Assembly (NCBI GenBank): GCA_015075175.1 | Contig: JABTUV010000001.1 | Span: 62,001-126,000, forward strand | Origin: a bacterium | GTDB taxonomy: Bacteria > Hinthialibacterota > Hinthialibacteria > H5-UNCL2 | Reading direction: 5' to 3' | Length of the DNA: 64,000 bases | Shown: positions 54,557 to 63,889 of the stretch, piece after piece | How positions within the stretch are numbered: the stretch's first letter is position 1 | How the letters are laid out: each line of letters starts with the position of its first letter | Program-made: the position numbers and the translations under genes | Notes under the pieces: generated by a model | Databases searched by the model: none | Seen by the model: the letters and a program-made list of their open reading frames with translations, nothing else | Told to the model about the DNA's origin: nothing

Positions 54557-56563
54557 TTACGGTTCAGGGGCGCGGATGCGGTAGAGCGCACAGTCGGGCG
54601 CGGGGAAACCGAGCGGGCGGAGCTCGAGGCATCCTGCTTCGTACAGGCGGTCCATCTCGGCGATCAGCGCGGCGCCGTCCTTCCAGCCGAGCGGTTCAAA
54701 GGCCGTGCGCAGCCGCGACAGTTCCGGCCCGCTGTAGTAGAGATGGCTCCAACCTCGCCGGCGCAGTCGTCTTGCCAGCGCCGGCCCGTCGGGTGCGAGT
54801 CTACCCTCTTCCACCAGGGGATGCCTGTCGAACACGGTCGGAGCGACGGTGGGAACGCGGATTCCGAAGCGTTGCGCCTCACCCACGAAGAGCACGCCTT
54901 GCACCTCGGGCGACAGGTTCAGCACCTGCACGACCCGCGGCGCCACCGCTCCCGCGGCGCGATAGAACTCCGTCGGCTCGCCGCCTTTCCACAGGTATCG
55001 CCGCGCGGCTTCCGGCGAGCCGGCCATGCTCACGAACAGCGCCGAGTACAGCGCCGACCCGCACAACACCGCTACCAATACCCTGGCGATGAAAGTCGCG
55101 GAAGGCTCGCGCAGAGGCGCGGCGGACGCAGAGTCATCATTACGAGGTATATTCATCTCGGCGCCCTTCGCGGCTCCGCGCGAAAGGATGGAAATGCGTT
55201 TCATCCCCTCGGCCGCGGCCAGCCCCCAGAGGGGAAAGAGGGGCAGGAGAAAGCGCATCTCGCCCCGCGATCCCCAGGCAAACAGGGCCAGTCCGAGGGC
55301 GACGGAGGCAAAGAGCGCGCGACCGCGCCGGCCGGCAACGCCCGCCAAAGCGACCGGCGCCAGGAACAGGAGGCTGATGGATTGCCGCATGTCTTGTCCT
55401 TGCGCAAAGGCCCTTGGAAGGATGGCCTCCCACATGCCGGAGAGGCCGGCTCGCGCCGTGATGTAGCGCTCGAACATGGCGACCTGGTCCGGCGTCCAGC
55501 TCGCCGCGCCGAGCTGGGAGGCCAGCAAGGGGAAGAACGGATTGCCTTCCAGGACCAGGTTGCGCGCCAAGTAGGGCAGGGGCATGGCGATGAGGCCGGG
55601 CAGGAGGAGGACGAGGCGCCGCGCGGCGCGGTTCCAATCGGGTGCATCCAGCGCGGCCAGCGCCAGGAGCGGGACGACTGCGAAGTACATGGAGGAGAAC
55701 TTGCAGGCCAGGCTTCCGCCCAGAAGCAGGCCGATCGCCAGCCAGGGCGTCCGATCGTCGCGTGATGGGGGAAGATCGAGCATGAGGGTCGCGGCGGCGG
55801 CGGACAGGAGGACGGGCGCCATGTCCACGTTGGGAGTGGCGGCGGCCAGCCAGAAGGCGGAGGAGCCGGCGATGGCCAGCGCGCCCGGGGCGGAAAGGCG
55901 CGCCGCTTCGGCAGTGCGGGCCAGGAGCGCCCAGACCGCGGCGACAGCCAGGACCAGATGGAACACCGCCGGCGCGGTCGCGCCACCCCAGGCCAAGAGA
56001 AGCCCGTAGTGCAGCTCCAGGCCCAGCGGGAAATGGCTGTAGACGTTCTCGGGCAGATCGACCAGTCCCCGCGCGTCGGTCATCAGATCGGGCAGCGCCA
56101 GATGGTAGACGAGGGCGTCGTAGGTCAGCGGCGGCAGGAGCGCCAGCATCAGCGCGGCGGCGGCGGAGACGAGCGCGCAGAAGAGCGCCAGCCCGGCGGA
56201 CGGCGGGAGCTCCGGCCAACAGGGGCCGGCCTTTCGGCGCACGGCGAGCACTCCCGCCGCGAGAACGAGAGTTGGAAAGAGGACGCCGGGATGGTAGCAT
56301 CCCGCCAGCGCCAGGAGCGAGAGGAAGAAAGAGACGACCGCCAGTCCCGTGGCCAAGGCGACCGGCGCGCGCACGAGATCGGCGGGCAGGATGGGGCGCA
56401 TGACGACCCGGCCCAGCTCGATCAGCGCCAGCGTCCAGAGGAGCGCCATGGCCACGGGCCGCAGGTGCAAGGCGGTCAGGGCGAGCATGAAGAGGCCGGG
56501 CGCCAGCGCCAGGCAGGCGAGTCCCGTCCGCAAGCGGGCGGGGGAAGCGAGCGGATGGGTCAT
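54557..56563 (-). CDS. GT39-like polytopic membrane glycosyltransferase with repeat insertion
   Basis: 668 aa from ATG 56563. About 12 membrane segments. The first luminal loop has PPLTYDALVYHLALPDLM, close to the acidic YD/E motif of dolichyl-phosphate-mannose-type (GT39/PMT, ArnT-like) enzymes; HFPLGLELHYGLL follows. Probably transfers a sugar from a polyprenyl phosphate outside the membrane. Between membrane segments, residues about 460-488 (SRGAAKGAEMNIPRNDDSAS) are encoded by an inserted dispersed repeat, in frame. Confidence 0.75.
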   Translation of the reverse strand: MTHPLASPARLRTGLACLALAPGLFMLALTALHLRPVAMALLWTLALIELGRVVMRPILPADLVRAPVALATGLAVVSFFLSLLALAGCYHPGVLFPTLVLAAGVLAVRRKAGPCWPELPPSAGLALFCALVSAAAALMLALLPPLTYDALVYHLALPDLMTDARGLVDLPENVYSHFPLGLELHYGLLLAWGGATAPAVFHLVLAVAAVWALLARTAEAARLSAPGALAIAGSSAFWLAAATPNVDMAPVLLSAAAATLMLDLPPSRDDRTPWLAIGLLLGGSLACKFSSMYFAVVPLLALAALDAPDWNRAARRLVLLLPGLIAMPLPYLARNLVLEGNPFFPLLASQLGAASWTPDQVAMFERYITARAGLSGMWEAILPRAFAQGQDMRQSISLLFLAPVALAGVAGRRGRALFASVALGLALFAWGSRGEMRFLLPLFPLWGLAAAEGMKRISILSRGAAKGAEMNIPRNDDSASAAPLREPSATFIARVLVAVLCGSALYSALFVSMAGSPEAARRYLWKGGEPTEFYRAAGAVAPRVVQVLNLSPEVQGVLFVGEAQRFGIRVPTVAPTVFDRHPLVEEGRLAPDGPALARRLRRRGWSHLYYSGPELSRLRTAFEPLGWKDGAALIAEMDRLYEAGCLELRPLGFPAPDCALYRIRAPEP
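55102..55190. repeat. Repeat inside the GT39-like gene
   Basis: GGCTCGCGCAGAGGCGCGGC at one end and TTCGCGGCTCCGCGCGAAAG at the other, about 85-90 bp, readable in frame. The peptide pattern RGAAKGAE...SAAPLREP is one I know from intergenic repeats in other bacteria. Confidence 0.65.
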
Positions 56564-56683
56564 GCGGCGATCATGCGGCACGCCGGCGTCCGCCCGCAAG
56601 CACAAAATCCGTCCGAATCCGGCCTGGGTGCGTTAGGGTAGGCGTGGGAATCCGGCGGCAATGAGGCAAAGGAGAGACAAACC

Positions 56684-57568
56684 ATGATGGCCAGAGTGTG
56701 GTTGACGGTAGCGGCCCTGGTGTTCGTGCCCGAGTGGGCGTCGGCGCAGCCGGGCGGCGCGTCGGCGACGGTCGGCGCCGCGACCGCCGGCGGGCCGACT
56801 TCGCCCGCTTATCCCTCCGATCCGGTCGAGTTCGTGCGCCGCTTCGACCGCAATCGCGACGGCAGGATCACGCGCGGCGAGATCCCTTCTGCCACGGATT
56901 TCGCCGAGATGGATCAGAACGATGACGGGGTGCTGGACCGTTGGGAGATCGAGTTGGCCGGCTTGACGACGCGGGAAGAGGTGGAGGCGTTTCTGGGCCG
57001 TCGCGACCGGGACGGCAGCGGCGGTTTGTCGGCGACGGAGTTGCCGGTTTCCGCCACGCGCTACGCGATTCTGGACGCCGACGTGGACAAACAGATATCT
57101 CCCCGGGAGCTGGAGGGGGTCGTGTATCTGGCCTTGCGCCGGCGGGAGCCGGTCGCGGCGGCGCGCCCGCCGCAGCTCACGGGCGATCCCGAGGATCCCG
57201 CAGGGCTTTTCGAGCGCTCCGTCGCCCGCTGGGACGCCGACAAGGACGGCAGGATCACGCGCGGCGAGTTCACCGGCCCCGCGACCATGTGGGAGTTCCT
57301 GGACCGCAACGGGGACGGCGAGGTGACGGCGGAGGAAATCCGTGAGGCGCAGGCGGCCTTTCGTACCATGGCTCGGCAGCGCTCGATGGAGCTGGACACC
57401 GACCGCGACGGCCGCATCAGCCGGCAGGAGTTCAAGGGCGGCGACGAGGAGTGGAAGCTGATGGATCGCAACCGCGACGGGTATATCGACCAGGCGGACC
57501 GGCTGCTGCCGCTGCCGGGACAGGAGAGTCCGCCGGCCCAGGCTCCGCCGCCGGATATCCCCAAGTAG
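56684..57568 (+). CDS. Secreted EF-hand protein
   Basis: 294 aa with signal peptide (VWLTVAALVFVPEWASAQ) and GGAG before ATG. At least six EF-hand loops of the DxDxDG type: DRNRDGRITRGE, DQNDDGVLDRWE, DRDGSGGLSATE, DADKDGRITRGE, DRNGDGEVTAEE, DTDRDGRISRQE and a final DRNRDGYID. Binds Ca2+, probably in the envelope. Function otherwise unknown. Confidence 0.88.
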   Translation: MMARVWLTVAALVFVPEWASAQPGGASATVGAATAGGPTSPAYPSDPVEFVRRFDRNRDGRITRGEIPSATDFAEMDQNDDGVLDRWEIELAGLTTREEVEAFLGRRDRDGSGGLSATELPVSATRYAILDADVDKQISPRELEGVVYLALRRREPVAAARPPQLTGDPEDPAGLFERSVARWDADKDGRITRGEFTGPATMWEFLDRNGDGEVTAEEIREAQAAFRTMARQRSMELDTDRDGRISRQEFKGGDEEWKLMDRNRDGYIDQADRLLPLPGQESPPAQAPPPDIPK

Positions 57569-57577
57569 CTCGCCCGC

Positions 57578-57826
57578 CTACTTGCGCAGCTTGGCCAGCT
57601 GCAGGGCGTCCCACACGTACCACGCCGCGCAGCCGGCCACGAACATGGGCCGCGAGAGCGGAACCGTGGCCAGCGTCACGTGCGCGCCTCGCGCTTAAAG
57701 CCCCAGTCCGTACACGAGCACCCCGGTCGTAATCACGATTCCGAAGGCCGCCGCCAGCCGCGGATAATTGAGTGAGAGCATCCCCTGGATGGCGAATCCG
57801 GCAAGGATCGCAAGTAGTAGAAGCAT
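57578..57826 (-). CDS. Small membrane-protein ORF pair split by an in-frame TAA
   Basis: ATG 57826 with GGGGAGG upstream encodes MLLLLAILAGFAIQGMLSL and about 24 more residues, one or two membrane segments, stopping at TAA 57695-57697. The same frame reopens and from GTG 57679 reads VTLATVPLSRPMFVAGCAAW...LQLAKLRK to TAG 57578. Either two tiny genes or one 80-residue protein with an early stop. Not recognised. Confidence 0.35.
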
Positions 57827-57857
57827 CCCAGCCTCCCCGCGCGTTCTCGACGTTTGT

Positions 57858-58063
57858 CTTCATCTTCATCTTCATCTTAATCTTAATCTTGCTCTTAATC
57901 TTGCTCTTGCTCTTAATCTTACTCTTGCTGTTTATCTTACTCTTGCTCTTAATCTTACTTGCTATGGCGCCGCCATGAAATACCTGGCTTGGCGGGGTGG
58001 GCGCACGCGCAGCACCCCTCGAAACGGCCTCCGGCCTACTCGGGGCAAGGCGCTGCGCAACTA
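57858..58063 (-). repeat. Composite element (copy B, inverted to 29044)
   Basis: Hexamers TTCATC, TTAATC, TTGCTC, TTACTC (57858-57961), then on the minus strand TAGTTGCGCAGCGCCTTGCC, CGAGTAGGCCGGAGG, TCGAGGGGTGCTGCGC and AAGCCAGGTATTTC. Same modules, order and relative orientation as 29044-29180. Nothing coding between 57827 and 58128. Confidence 0.9.
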
Positions 58064-58128
58064 CGGCGTCTCGATGCCAGGTCAAACGTGGCCGAGGTAG
58101 TCATTGGTAACCGCGGTAGTCATCGTAA

Positions 58129-59736
58129 TCACAAGGGTTCCAGAAGAAGTCGCTGGGTCAGCTCATCGCCCGGCGCCACGTGGATTGAATCGTCGCTCCC
58201 AAGCGGCGCAACGCAACCGGAAGCGCGGCCGGCGAAAAGCAGGGTTCCGCGCGGCAGCGGCAGGAGATCGAAGTCGACGGGAGCCGGCGTGATGAAGGAC
58301 AGTCCGAATTTTCTCTTGTCGGAAAAGAGGTGCATCCACCGCGCGGCGGTTTTGTTGCCGGCGAAGTTGGACGAGGCGCGGCCGGCGGCGTGGACGGCCG
58401 CCAGCGCGCCCGGCGGGCCGTCGCGCCACGTGTTTTCCGGTCCCTTGCCCAACCAGAGGGCGCGATCCAACTCGTGCGCGAGGGGGAAGAGGAAGCCCAG
58501 GCGCGACAGGTTCGTCTCCGGTCCGCGCCACGTCCACTTGGCGGAAAGCTCGAGGCTGCCGTTGGCGAGGACGGCCCAGGTCTCCTCGCCTTCCATGAGC
58601 AAGAGGTCGGGGGCGTCGGCGTCATGATAGCGCGCGCGAAAACGCACCGAGAGGCCGTCGCGGCCGCGCAGGACTTCCATCAGGACGGGTTCCCGCACCA
58701 GCTCGCGGCGGGAAGAGTCGGTCGCACTCAGGTCGGCGGGCAGCGCGGGCCGCCAAACGGTCGCGCCGACCGGACCCGTGATGAGGGCGCGCCGACCGCC
58801 GGAATACTCGATCAAGGAACCCGCCCGCGCGTCGAAGGTCATGCGCACGTCGCCGGCCTCCAGGCGCGCCTGCCGGTTTTCTTCCTGCAATTTGACTTCC
58901 ACGGGCGCAAACGGTCGCGCCGGCGGAGGAGGCGAGAGGTGGGCGGAGATGCGTCCCAGCGCGCGCTCGTCGCCGGGGCCGCGCACGATCCACTCGACCG
59001 CCGAGGGGGGAAAGGCCAGCGTGGATAGAAACCCCAGCGGCAGCGATGCCTCGCGGCTGCCTCCGGCGGGGAGACTGACCGCCGGTCCCTCCCAACGCTG
59101 AAACCACGTCCGTCCCTGGTTGAAGAACTGCACGCGGATTTCGCTGGAGGCCGCGACCAGGTCGGTCGCGTTGGAGTGGTTGGTCAAGAGCAGGTCCCAG
59201 CGCAGCGGAGGCGGCGCGAGGGGCGCCAGCTCCTGGATCGAGAGCGGCGCCGTGGCCGGCTGCTCCCACCCGGCGACGCCTGGCATCAGCGAGGGGACCT
59301 CGCAGGGAATCAACGGACGGCGGTCCCCGTCCGCATCCATGCACTCCAGGCCGGCGAGCCGACATTCGCCTTCCCCCAGCCAGGCCAGGTCCAGCAGTTG
59401 CGGCTCTCTGTCTTGAAAGGGAAGCGGGAAATCCAAGGCGGCGCCGGCGAAGGCCTCGACGTCGGCGATGCGCCGGCCGTTGGTGGCCAGCTCGAAGCGC
59501 CCGGGTGGAAGCGTATCGACGGGCAGGAGTCGCAGGCGCGCATTTGGATCCGGCTTGTCCCAGACGACCTGCAAACGACAGGGACCGCTTGCGCCCAGTG
59601 TCAGCGGCACGGCCTCCGCGCGCCGGTCGGCTATCCGCCAGGCAACGATCCAAGGCTGCGTCTCCTCGCCTTCGGTCGTCGTTGGCGTGGGGTGAGTCAA
59701 GAGGAGAACGGCGACACCCAGTACGACGGACTTCAT
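58129..59736 (-). CDS. Secreted protein with beta-galactosidase small-chain-like domain
   Basis: 535 aa. Signal peptide [13 protein letters not shown]. Middle part beta-rich. From about residue 290 the pattern of LacZ domain 5 appears: [21 protein letters not shown] (substrate-facing strand), [14 protein letters not shown] (compare YFGRGPxENYxDR) and [20 protein letters not shown]. There is no GH2 catalytic barrel, so it may be an accessory or sugar-binding protein. ATGA overlap with the upstream threonine aldolase gene. Confidence 0.65.
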   Translation of the reverse strand: MKSVVLGVAVLLLTHPTPTTTEGEETQPWIVAWRIADRRAEAVPLTLGASGPCRLQVVWDKPDPNARLRLLPVDTLPPGRFELATNGRRIADVEAFAGAALDFPLPFQDREPQLLDLAWLGEGECRLAGLECMDADGDRRPLIPCEVPSLMPGVAGWEQPATAPLSIQELAPLAPPPLRWDLLLTNHSNATDLVAASSEIRVQFFNQGRTWFQRWEGPAVSLPAGGSREASLPLGFLSTLAFPPSAVEWIVRGPGDERALGRISAHLSPPPPARPFAPVEVKLQEENRQARLEAGDVRMTFDARAGSLIEYSGGRRALITGPVGATVWRPALPADLSATDSSRRELVREPVLMEVLRGRDGLSVRFRARYHDADAPDLLLMEGEETWAVLANGSLELSAKWTWRGPETNLSRLGFLFPLAHELDRALWLGKGPENTWRDGPPGALAAVHAAGRASSNFAGNKTAARWMHLFSDKRKFGLSFITPAPVDFDLLPLPRGTLLFAGRASGCVAPLGSDDSIHVAPGDELTQRLLLEPL

Positions 59737-60776
59737 CGTGTCCCGCCCAGGACGCGCCGGAAGACGACCAGCGCGCGGTCGATGTCGTCCCGCGAGACGT
59801 CCAGGTGCGTGACCGCCCGCAACCGCCGCGGCCCAAAGGCGAAAAGCAGCACGCCCTCCCCGGCCAGGCGCTCGACGACCTCGTTCGTGGGCGGCGCTTT
59901 GTCGGTGAGGTCGATCATGACGATGTTGGTCTCCACGTCATGGGGACGCAGCGAGACGCCCGGAAGCTCCGCGAGACCTTCCGCCAAGCGCTGGGCGTGG
60001 GCGTGGTCCTCGATCAATCGCTCGACGTGATGCTGGAGGGCGTAGAGCGCGGCGGCGGCGAGGATGCCGGCCTGGCGCATGGCGCCGCCCACGCGCTTGC
60101 GGGCGCGGCGCGCTTCCCGGATCAAGTCGCGGCTGCCGGCCAATATCGAGCCGACCGGCGCGCCCAGGCCCTTCGAGAAGCAGGTCGAGACCGTGTCCGC
60201 CTCGCGCGCCAGCTCCTTGACGGAAACGCCGCAGGCCACGCTCGCATTGTGCAGTCGTGCTCCATCCAGATGTACGGACAGCCTCAATGCGTGCGCCTTG
60301 TCACAACAAGCCCACAACTGCTCGGGCGGATAGACGGTTCCGCCGGCGTTGTTGTGGGTGTTTTCCAGCGAAACCAGGGCGGTTCTGGGCAGGTGCACGG
60401 CGTCGGCGCGCACGGCGGCCTCGATGAGTTCGGGCGTAAGTTGCCCGCGCGCGCCGGCCACGGGGCGCGCCTGCGCGCCGCAGACGCCGGAAATTCCGCC
60501 CGTCTCGGCGTGAATGGGATGCGACTGCGCGTCGAAAATGACTTCGTCTCCGGGCCGCGTTTGTACGAGGAAAGCCAGGAGATTGGCCATCGTCCCCGAG
60601 GAGACGAACAGCGCCGCCTCCTTGCCCAGCCGCCGGCAGCAGACTTCCTCCAATCGGTTGACGGTGGGGTCCTCGCCGAACATGTCGTCGCCCACTTCCG
60701 CCTCAGCCATGGCGCGCCGCATCTCCGGCGTGGGCTTGGTGACGGTATCGCTGCGCAGATCAACGGGTCGGTTCAT
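59733..60776 (-). CDS. Low-specificity threonine aldolase
   Basis: 347 aa PLP enzyme that cleaves threonine to glycine and acetaldehyde. Starts [19 protein letters not shown], the family signature; [15 protein letters not shown] follows; [10 protein letters not shown] holds the PLP-contact Asp and [14 protein letters not shown] the Schiff-base Lys (about 200). Normal length. Coupled to the downstream secreted-protein gene by ATGA, with no evident functional link. Confidence 0.93.
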   Translation of the reverse strand: MNRPVDLRSDTVTKPTPEMRRAMAEAEVGDDMFGEDPTVNRLEEVCCRRLGKEAALFVSSGTMANLLAFLVQTRPGDEVIFDAQSHPIHAETGGISGVCGAQARPVAGARGQLTPELIEAAVRADAVHLPRTALVSLENTHNNAGGTVYPPEQLWACCDKAHALRLSVHLDGARLHNASVACGVSVKELAREADTVSTCFSKGLGAPVGSILAGSRDLIREARRARKRVGGAMRQAGILAAAALYALQHHVERLIEDHAHAQRLAEGLAELPGVSLRPHDVETNIVMIDLTDKAPPTNEVVERLAGEGVLLFAFGPRRLRAVTHLDVSRDDIDRALVVFRRVLGGTR

Positions 60777-60837
60777 AATGGGGCAGGATAGACGAGACGG
60801 CCGCGCGCCTCAAGCGGCTCGTCGCCCCGCCGCCGCC

Positions 60838-60916
60838 ATCCCCCCAGCCCCCCTTGTCGAGGGGGGTGATGTGGAGTGCGGCTGCTTGCTGCCGCGCGCA
60901 GCACGCTGCGCAACTA
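60838..60916. repeat. CCCCC palindrome and full GSLLP-type element
   Basis: CCCCCCTTGTCGAGGGGGG then GGAGTGCGGCTGCTTGCTGC and GCGCAGCACGCTGCGCAACTACGG. On the minus strand its TAGTTGCGCAGCG gives the stop codon (60916-60914) of the next gene. Confidence 0.9.
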
Positions 60917-63889
60917 CGGCGTCTGAGCAGACTCCATCCGCAACAACCACCCCTTGCCCGCCGCCACGGGAATGGGACCGGACGGGTCGAAGTTCGTCGC
61001 GGATTGAACCTTCTCGATTTCAGGCGCAATGAGGCGGCACTGCGATGCCGACAAACCGAGGGCGCTCCAATCGATATCGAGCCGGCAATCAACAGGAGCA
61101 TCGTCCCAGCTGGCCAGGGCAATGAGGGTCCTTCCCGGCTTGACGTAGGCCGTCGCCAGCACTTTCTCGTGATGGGTGCGCACCGGACAGTCAGGCTGCC
61201 AATACCCGACCATGTGCGCCTCGGCGATGCCGAAATCATCCCACAGTTTCCAGATGGGACGCGGATCGCCCGACCAGGGCAGGCGGCAGGTCATGCCGTA
61301 GAGCATGCCGCGCCAAACATGGTTGGCGTGGAGCATCTCACCCATGAGGCCGAAGGGAATGCCCGACATTTCCACCAGCCAGTAGTCGGGCGGCTCGTCG
61401 GCGCGGAAAGACTCGCCGAACCAGATGCTGTCCAGATAAGGGAAAATCTCCAGGTAGAGGTCGGCGCAGTTGGCGTAACCGGCGCGGTCGTTGAAATGGT
61501 TCCAGGAGTGGAAATCGATCAGGCTGCCGGGGCGGGTCTCCTCCATGACGCGGCGCATGCGCTGGAAGAGTTCGCGCCCGAAGGCCACGTCGTCGATGTA
61601 GAGGCCGTCGATGCCGGTATGGGCCAGGAGCCAGCCCAATCCCTCGACGTAGTAATTCAGCCAGCGCGACATACCTGTGGTCACGATGGCCGCGTCACAG
61701 TCGTGCTCGCCGTAGGATGGTACCAGGCTGGGTCGATAGCCCGAGACGAGGTGTTCCTGCAACCAGGAAAAACCTCCGGCCGATCCGTCGGCGATGATCT
61801 CGTGCCCGAGGCTGCGCAGCGCCCAGAGTTCGACGGCGTGATTGGATAGCTCGCGCACGGTATAGTAGATTTTCAGCTTGCGCCCCGCCGCGTGCGCCTG
61901 GGAGACCGCCTGCGAGAGCGTATCGACGGAAAGAAAGGGATAGTTGATATAGGGATTGCTGGGGGAACCGTGATGCACGTTGACGACGGTGACGCCCGGC
62001 AGGAGCGCCTCGTTCAACGATTTCAGCATGTAACGCTGATAGTAGCGGTTGGCCCAGTGGCCGGCGTAGTCGATGGGTTTGACGGGCGTGAGGATCAGAT
62101 CGAAGTCGAGGCGCACTTTCTCATGCGCGGCCATCCGGCGCGGCCCGCTGTAGGCTTCCAGCATCACGCAGCCGTCGCGCGGCTCGATCCGGCAGCCGCC
62201 CCTTCCCTCGTTGAACCAGCCCTCCGGCATGAGCAGCGGCTGCTTCCGATATTCCGTGGTGACGAGCGGGCGGCGATAGTTGGGTCCCTTCAAGCGCACC
62301 TGCAAACCCGCATCCCAGTCGCCGAGCCATACGCTGTCCTGATGCCGGGCGGGATTCCACTGCCATTGCCAGGACTGGGGCCGAAGTCCGCCCTTGCGGT
62401 TCATCCCCATCATGTACCGGGCCACCTCGACGCGAAGGGGGATCTCCAGGCGGATGTCTTGCGCCTCGATGTCCCGCCGTGCTTGGAGCTCGAGTTGAAA
62501 GTGGGCGAAGCCGTCGAACTCCATGGTCGCCTGGCAGGTCAACGTGAAATCCGCGCTGGTGGAGAGGGCGCTCCAGGCTGCCCTGCCGGCGGACTGCCGG
62601 GAAAAGGTCACGCCGCGGGAGGACCAGGATACGGGACGGCCGGGCGTCTGGACGACGAAGCGCATGGGCGCGGCGAGGATTTCCCGGGCGGCGGAGGCGC
62701 CGGCGGGCAGGCCGTCGGCTCCCAGGCGCAGGCTCCGGCCCAGGCAGCGGAGGGTCGCTCCGTCAATCTCCAGCGGCGTGTAAGGAGCCGTGACCGAATC
62801 GCCCGCGCCGAGTCTCGAATCCAGCCAGCGCAACCGCGAGTGCCGCCACGGTTCGCCGTCGCCGCGATCCTCCAGCACGGAATCGACGACCGATAAGCGC
62901 AGTTCGAGCGAGGTCTCGGGCACGTCGCGGGCGGCGATGCGAAGCTCTCCCACGTAATCGCCGGGCGTTGCGTCCCGCGGTACGTCCACGCCTATCCACA
63001 GCGCCCCCACGCGCCCGAGGGCAACGCAGTATTCATGGCCGATCGGCTGTCCGTCCCAGTCGATTCCGCTCAAGTTAAAACAACGAAGCGCCTCTTTGGG
63101 GAGGATGCCGCCGCCGTTCCGGCGCAAGTCCGAGCAAGTGAGCGAAACCTGCGACAGCGGCGCGCGCGCCGCGTACAGGCCGATCTGAAACACGTAATAC
63201 TCGTTGCGTCGGGCATCTCCGGAGAAGCGCCGGCTCGGACCTTTCTCGATCCAGGCCAGTGGAAGGGCGTCGAACATACGGACCGGGTCGCGCCGGTCTT
63301 CAGTGAAAACGAGATAGGGCGCACCGGGATGGCGGCGAAGCAGGTCGTCCAGCTCGATGGGCGTGGCGGGAACTTCCATAGGGCCGAAGCGATGAAACTC
63401 GGACTGCGCCTCCAATCGGCAAAATTCGACTCGGGGCAGCGTCCGCCAGTCGTCGTTCTCCGCCGTCAGACCGTGACGCCCGAGCCACTCCGCGTCGGGA
63501 GTCGCAGCCGTGGTCAGATAATTCCCATGGTTGAACCCCGGCCTCCGACTCGGCCGAAAGGGCAGGTAATAGACGAAGTACTCCCCCGCTTGCGTGGCCT
63601 GGAAGACGACGTCGGCATGATCCTGTGTGTACTCCATCACGCGCGCGTTGCGGACGGGCTCTCTCCCCTTGGCGGAAAAGACGAACATCGGCCCGGGGCC
63701 AGACAGGGAAGGCTTCCGGCGCCATGGAAGGCGCAGCCAGACGGCGTCGGCGGGGTTGGCGACCGCGATGCGGGCGCGATGGTTGCCCATCTCGGGCGGC
63801 CACGGGCCGGTCCCGTCGACGACTTCGTAGTCTCCCGCGTATAGCATGGCCGCCCCCAGGCTGAAGCAAAGAATCGAAAAACGCTTCAT
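60914..63889 (-). CDS. GH123-like / DUF6067-type secreted glycoside hydrolase
   Basis: 991 aa from ATG 63889 (GGAGGCGCGCG upstream), signal peptide FSILCFSLGAAMLYAG. Beta-sandwich N-terminal half with APYLVFTEDRRDPVRMFDALP and WIGVDVPRDATPGDYVGEL, as in GH123-like proteins; then a TIM-barrel-like part with KIYYTVRELSNHAVELWAL, GIDGLYIDDVAFGRELFQRM (acidic active-site pair likely) and LIDFHSWNHFND. Family placement is from pattern memory and may be off. The TAG stop is inside a repeat. Confidence 0.7.
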   Translation of the reverse strand: MKRFSILCFSLGAAMLYAGDYEVVDGTGPWPPEMGNHRARIAVANPADAVWLRLPWRRKPSLSGPGPMFVFSAKGREPVRNARVMEYTQDHADVVFQATQAGEYFVYYLPFRPSRRPGFNHGNYLTTAATPDAEWLGRHGLTAENDDWRTLPRVEFCRLEAQSEFHRFGPMEVPATPIELDDLLRRHPGAPYLVFTEDRRDPVRMFDALPLAWIEKGPSRRFSGDARRNEYYVFQIGLYAARAPLSQVSLTCSDLRRNGGGILPKEALRCFNLSGIDWDGQPIGHEYCVALGRVGALWIGVDVPRDATPGDYVGELRIAARDVPETSLELRLSVVDSVLEDRGDGEPWRHSRLRWLDSRLGAGDSVTAPYTPLEIDGATLRCLGRSLRLGADGLPAGASAAREILAAPMRFVVQTPGRPVSWSSRGVTFSRQSAGRAAWSALSTSADFTLTCQATMEFDGFAHFQLELQARRDIEAQDIRLEIPLRVEVARYMMGMNRKGGLRPQSWQWQWNPARHQDSVWLGDWDAGLQVRLKGPNYRRPLVTTEYRKQPLLMPEGWFNEGRGGCRIEPRDGCVMLEAYSGPRRMAAHEKVRLDFDLILTPVKPIDYAGHWANRYYQRYMLKSLNEALLPGVTVVNVHHGSPSNPYINYPFLSVDTLSQAVSQAHAAGRKLKIYYTVRELSNHAVELWALRSLGHEIIADGSAGGFSWLQEHLVSGYRPSLVPSYGEHDCDAAIVTTGMSRWLNYYVEGLGWLLAHTGIDGLYIDDVAFGRELFQRMRRVMEETRPGSLIDFHSWNHFNDRAGYANCADLYLEIFPYLDSIWFGESFRADEPPDYWLVEMSGIPFGLMGEMLHANHVWRGMLYGMTCRLPWSGDPRPIWKLWDDFGIAEAHMVGYWQPDCPVRTHHEKVLATAYVKPGRTLIALASWDDAPVDCRLDIDWSALGLSASQCRLIAPEIEKVQSATNFDPSGPIPVAAGKGWLLRMESAQTP

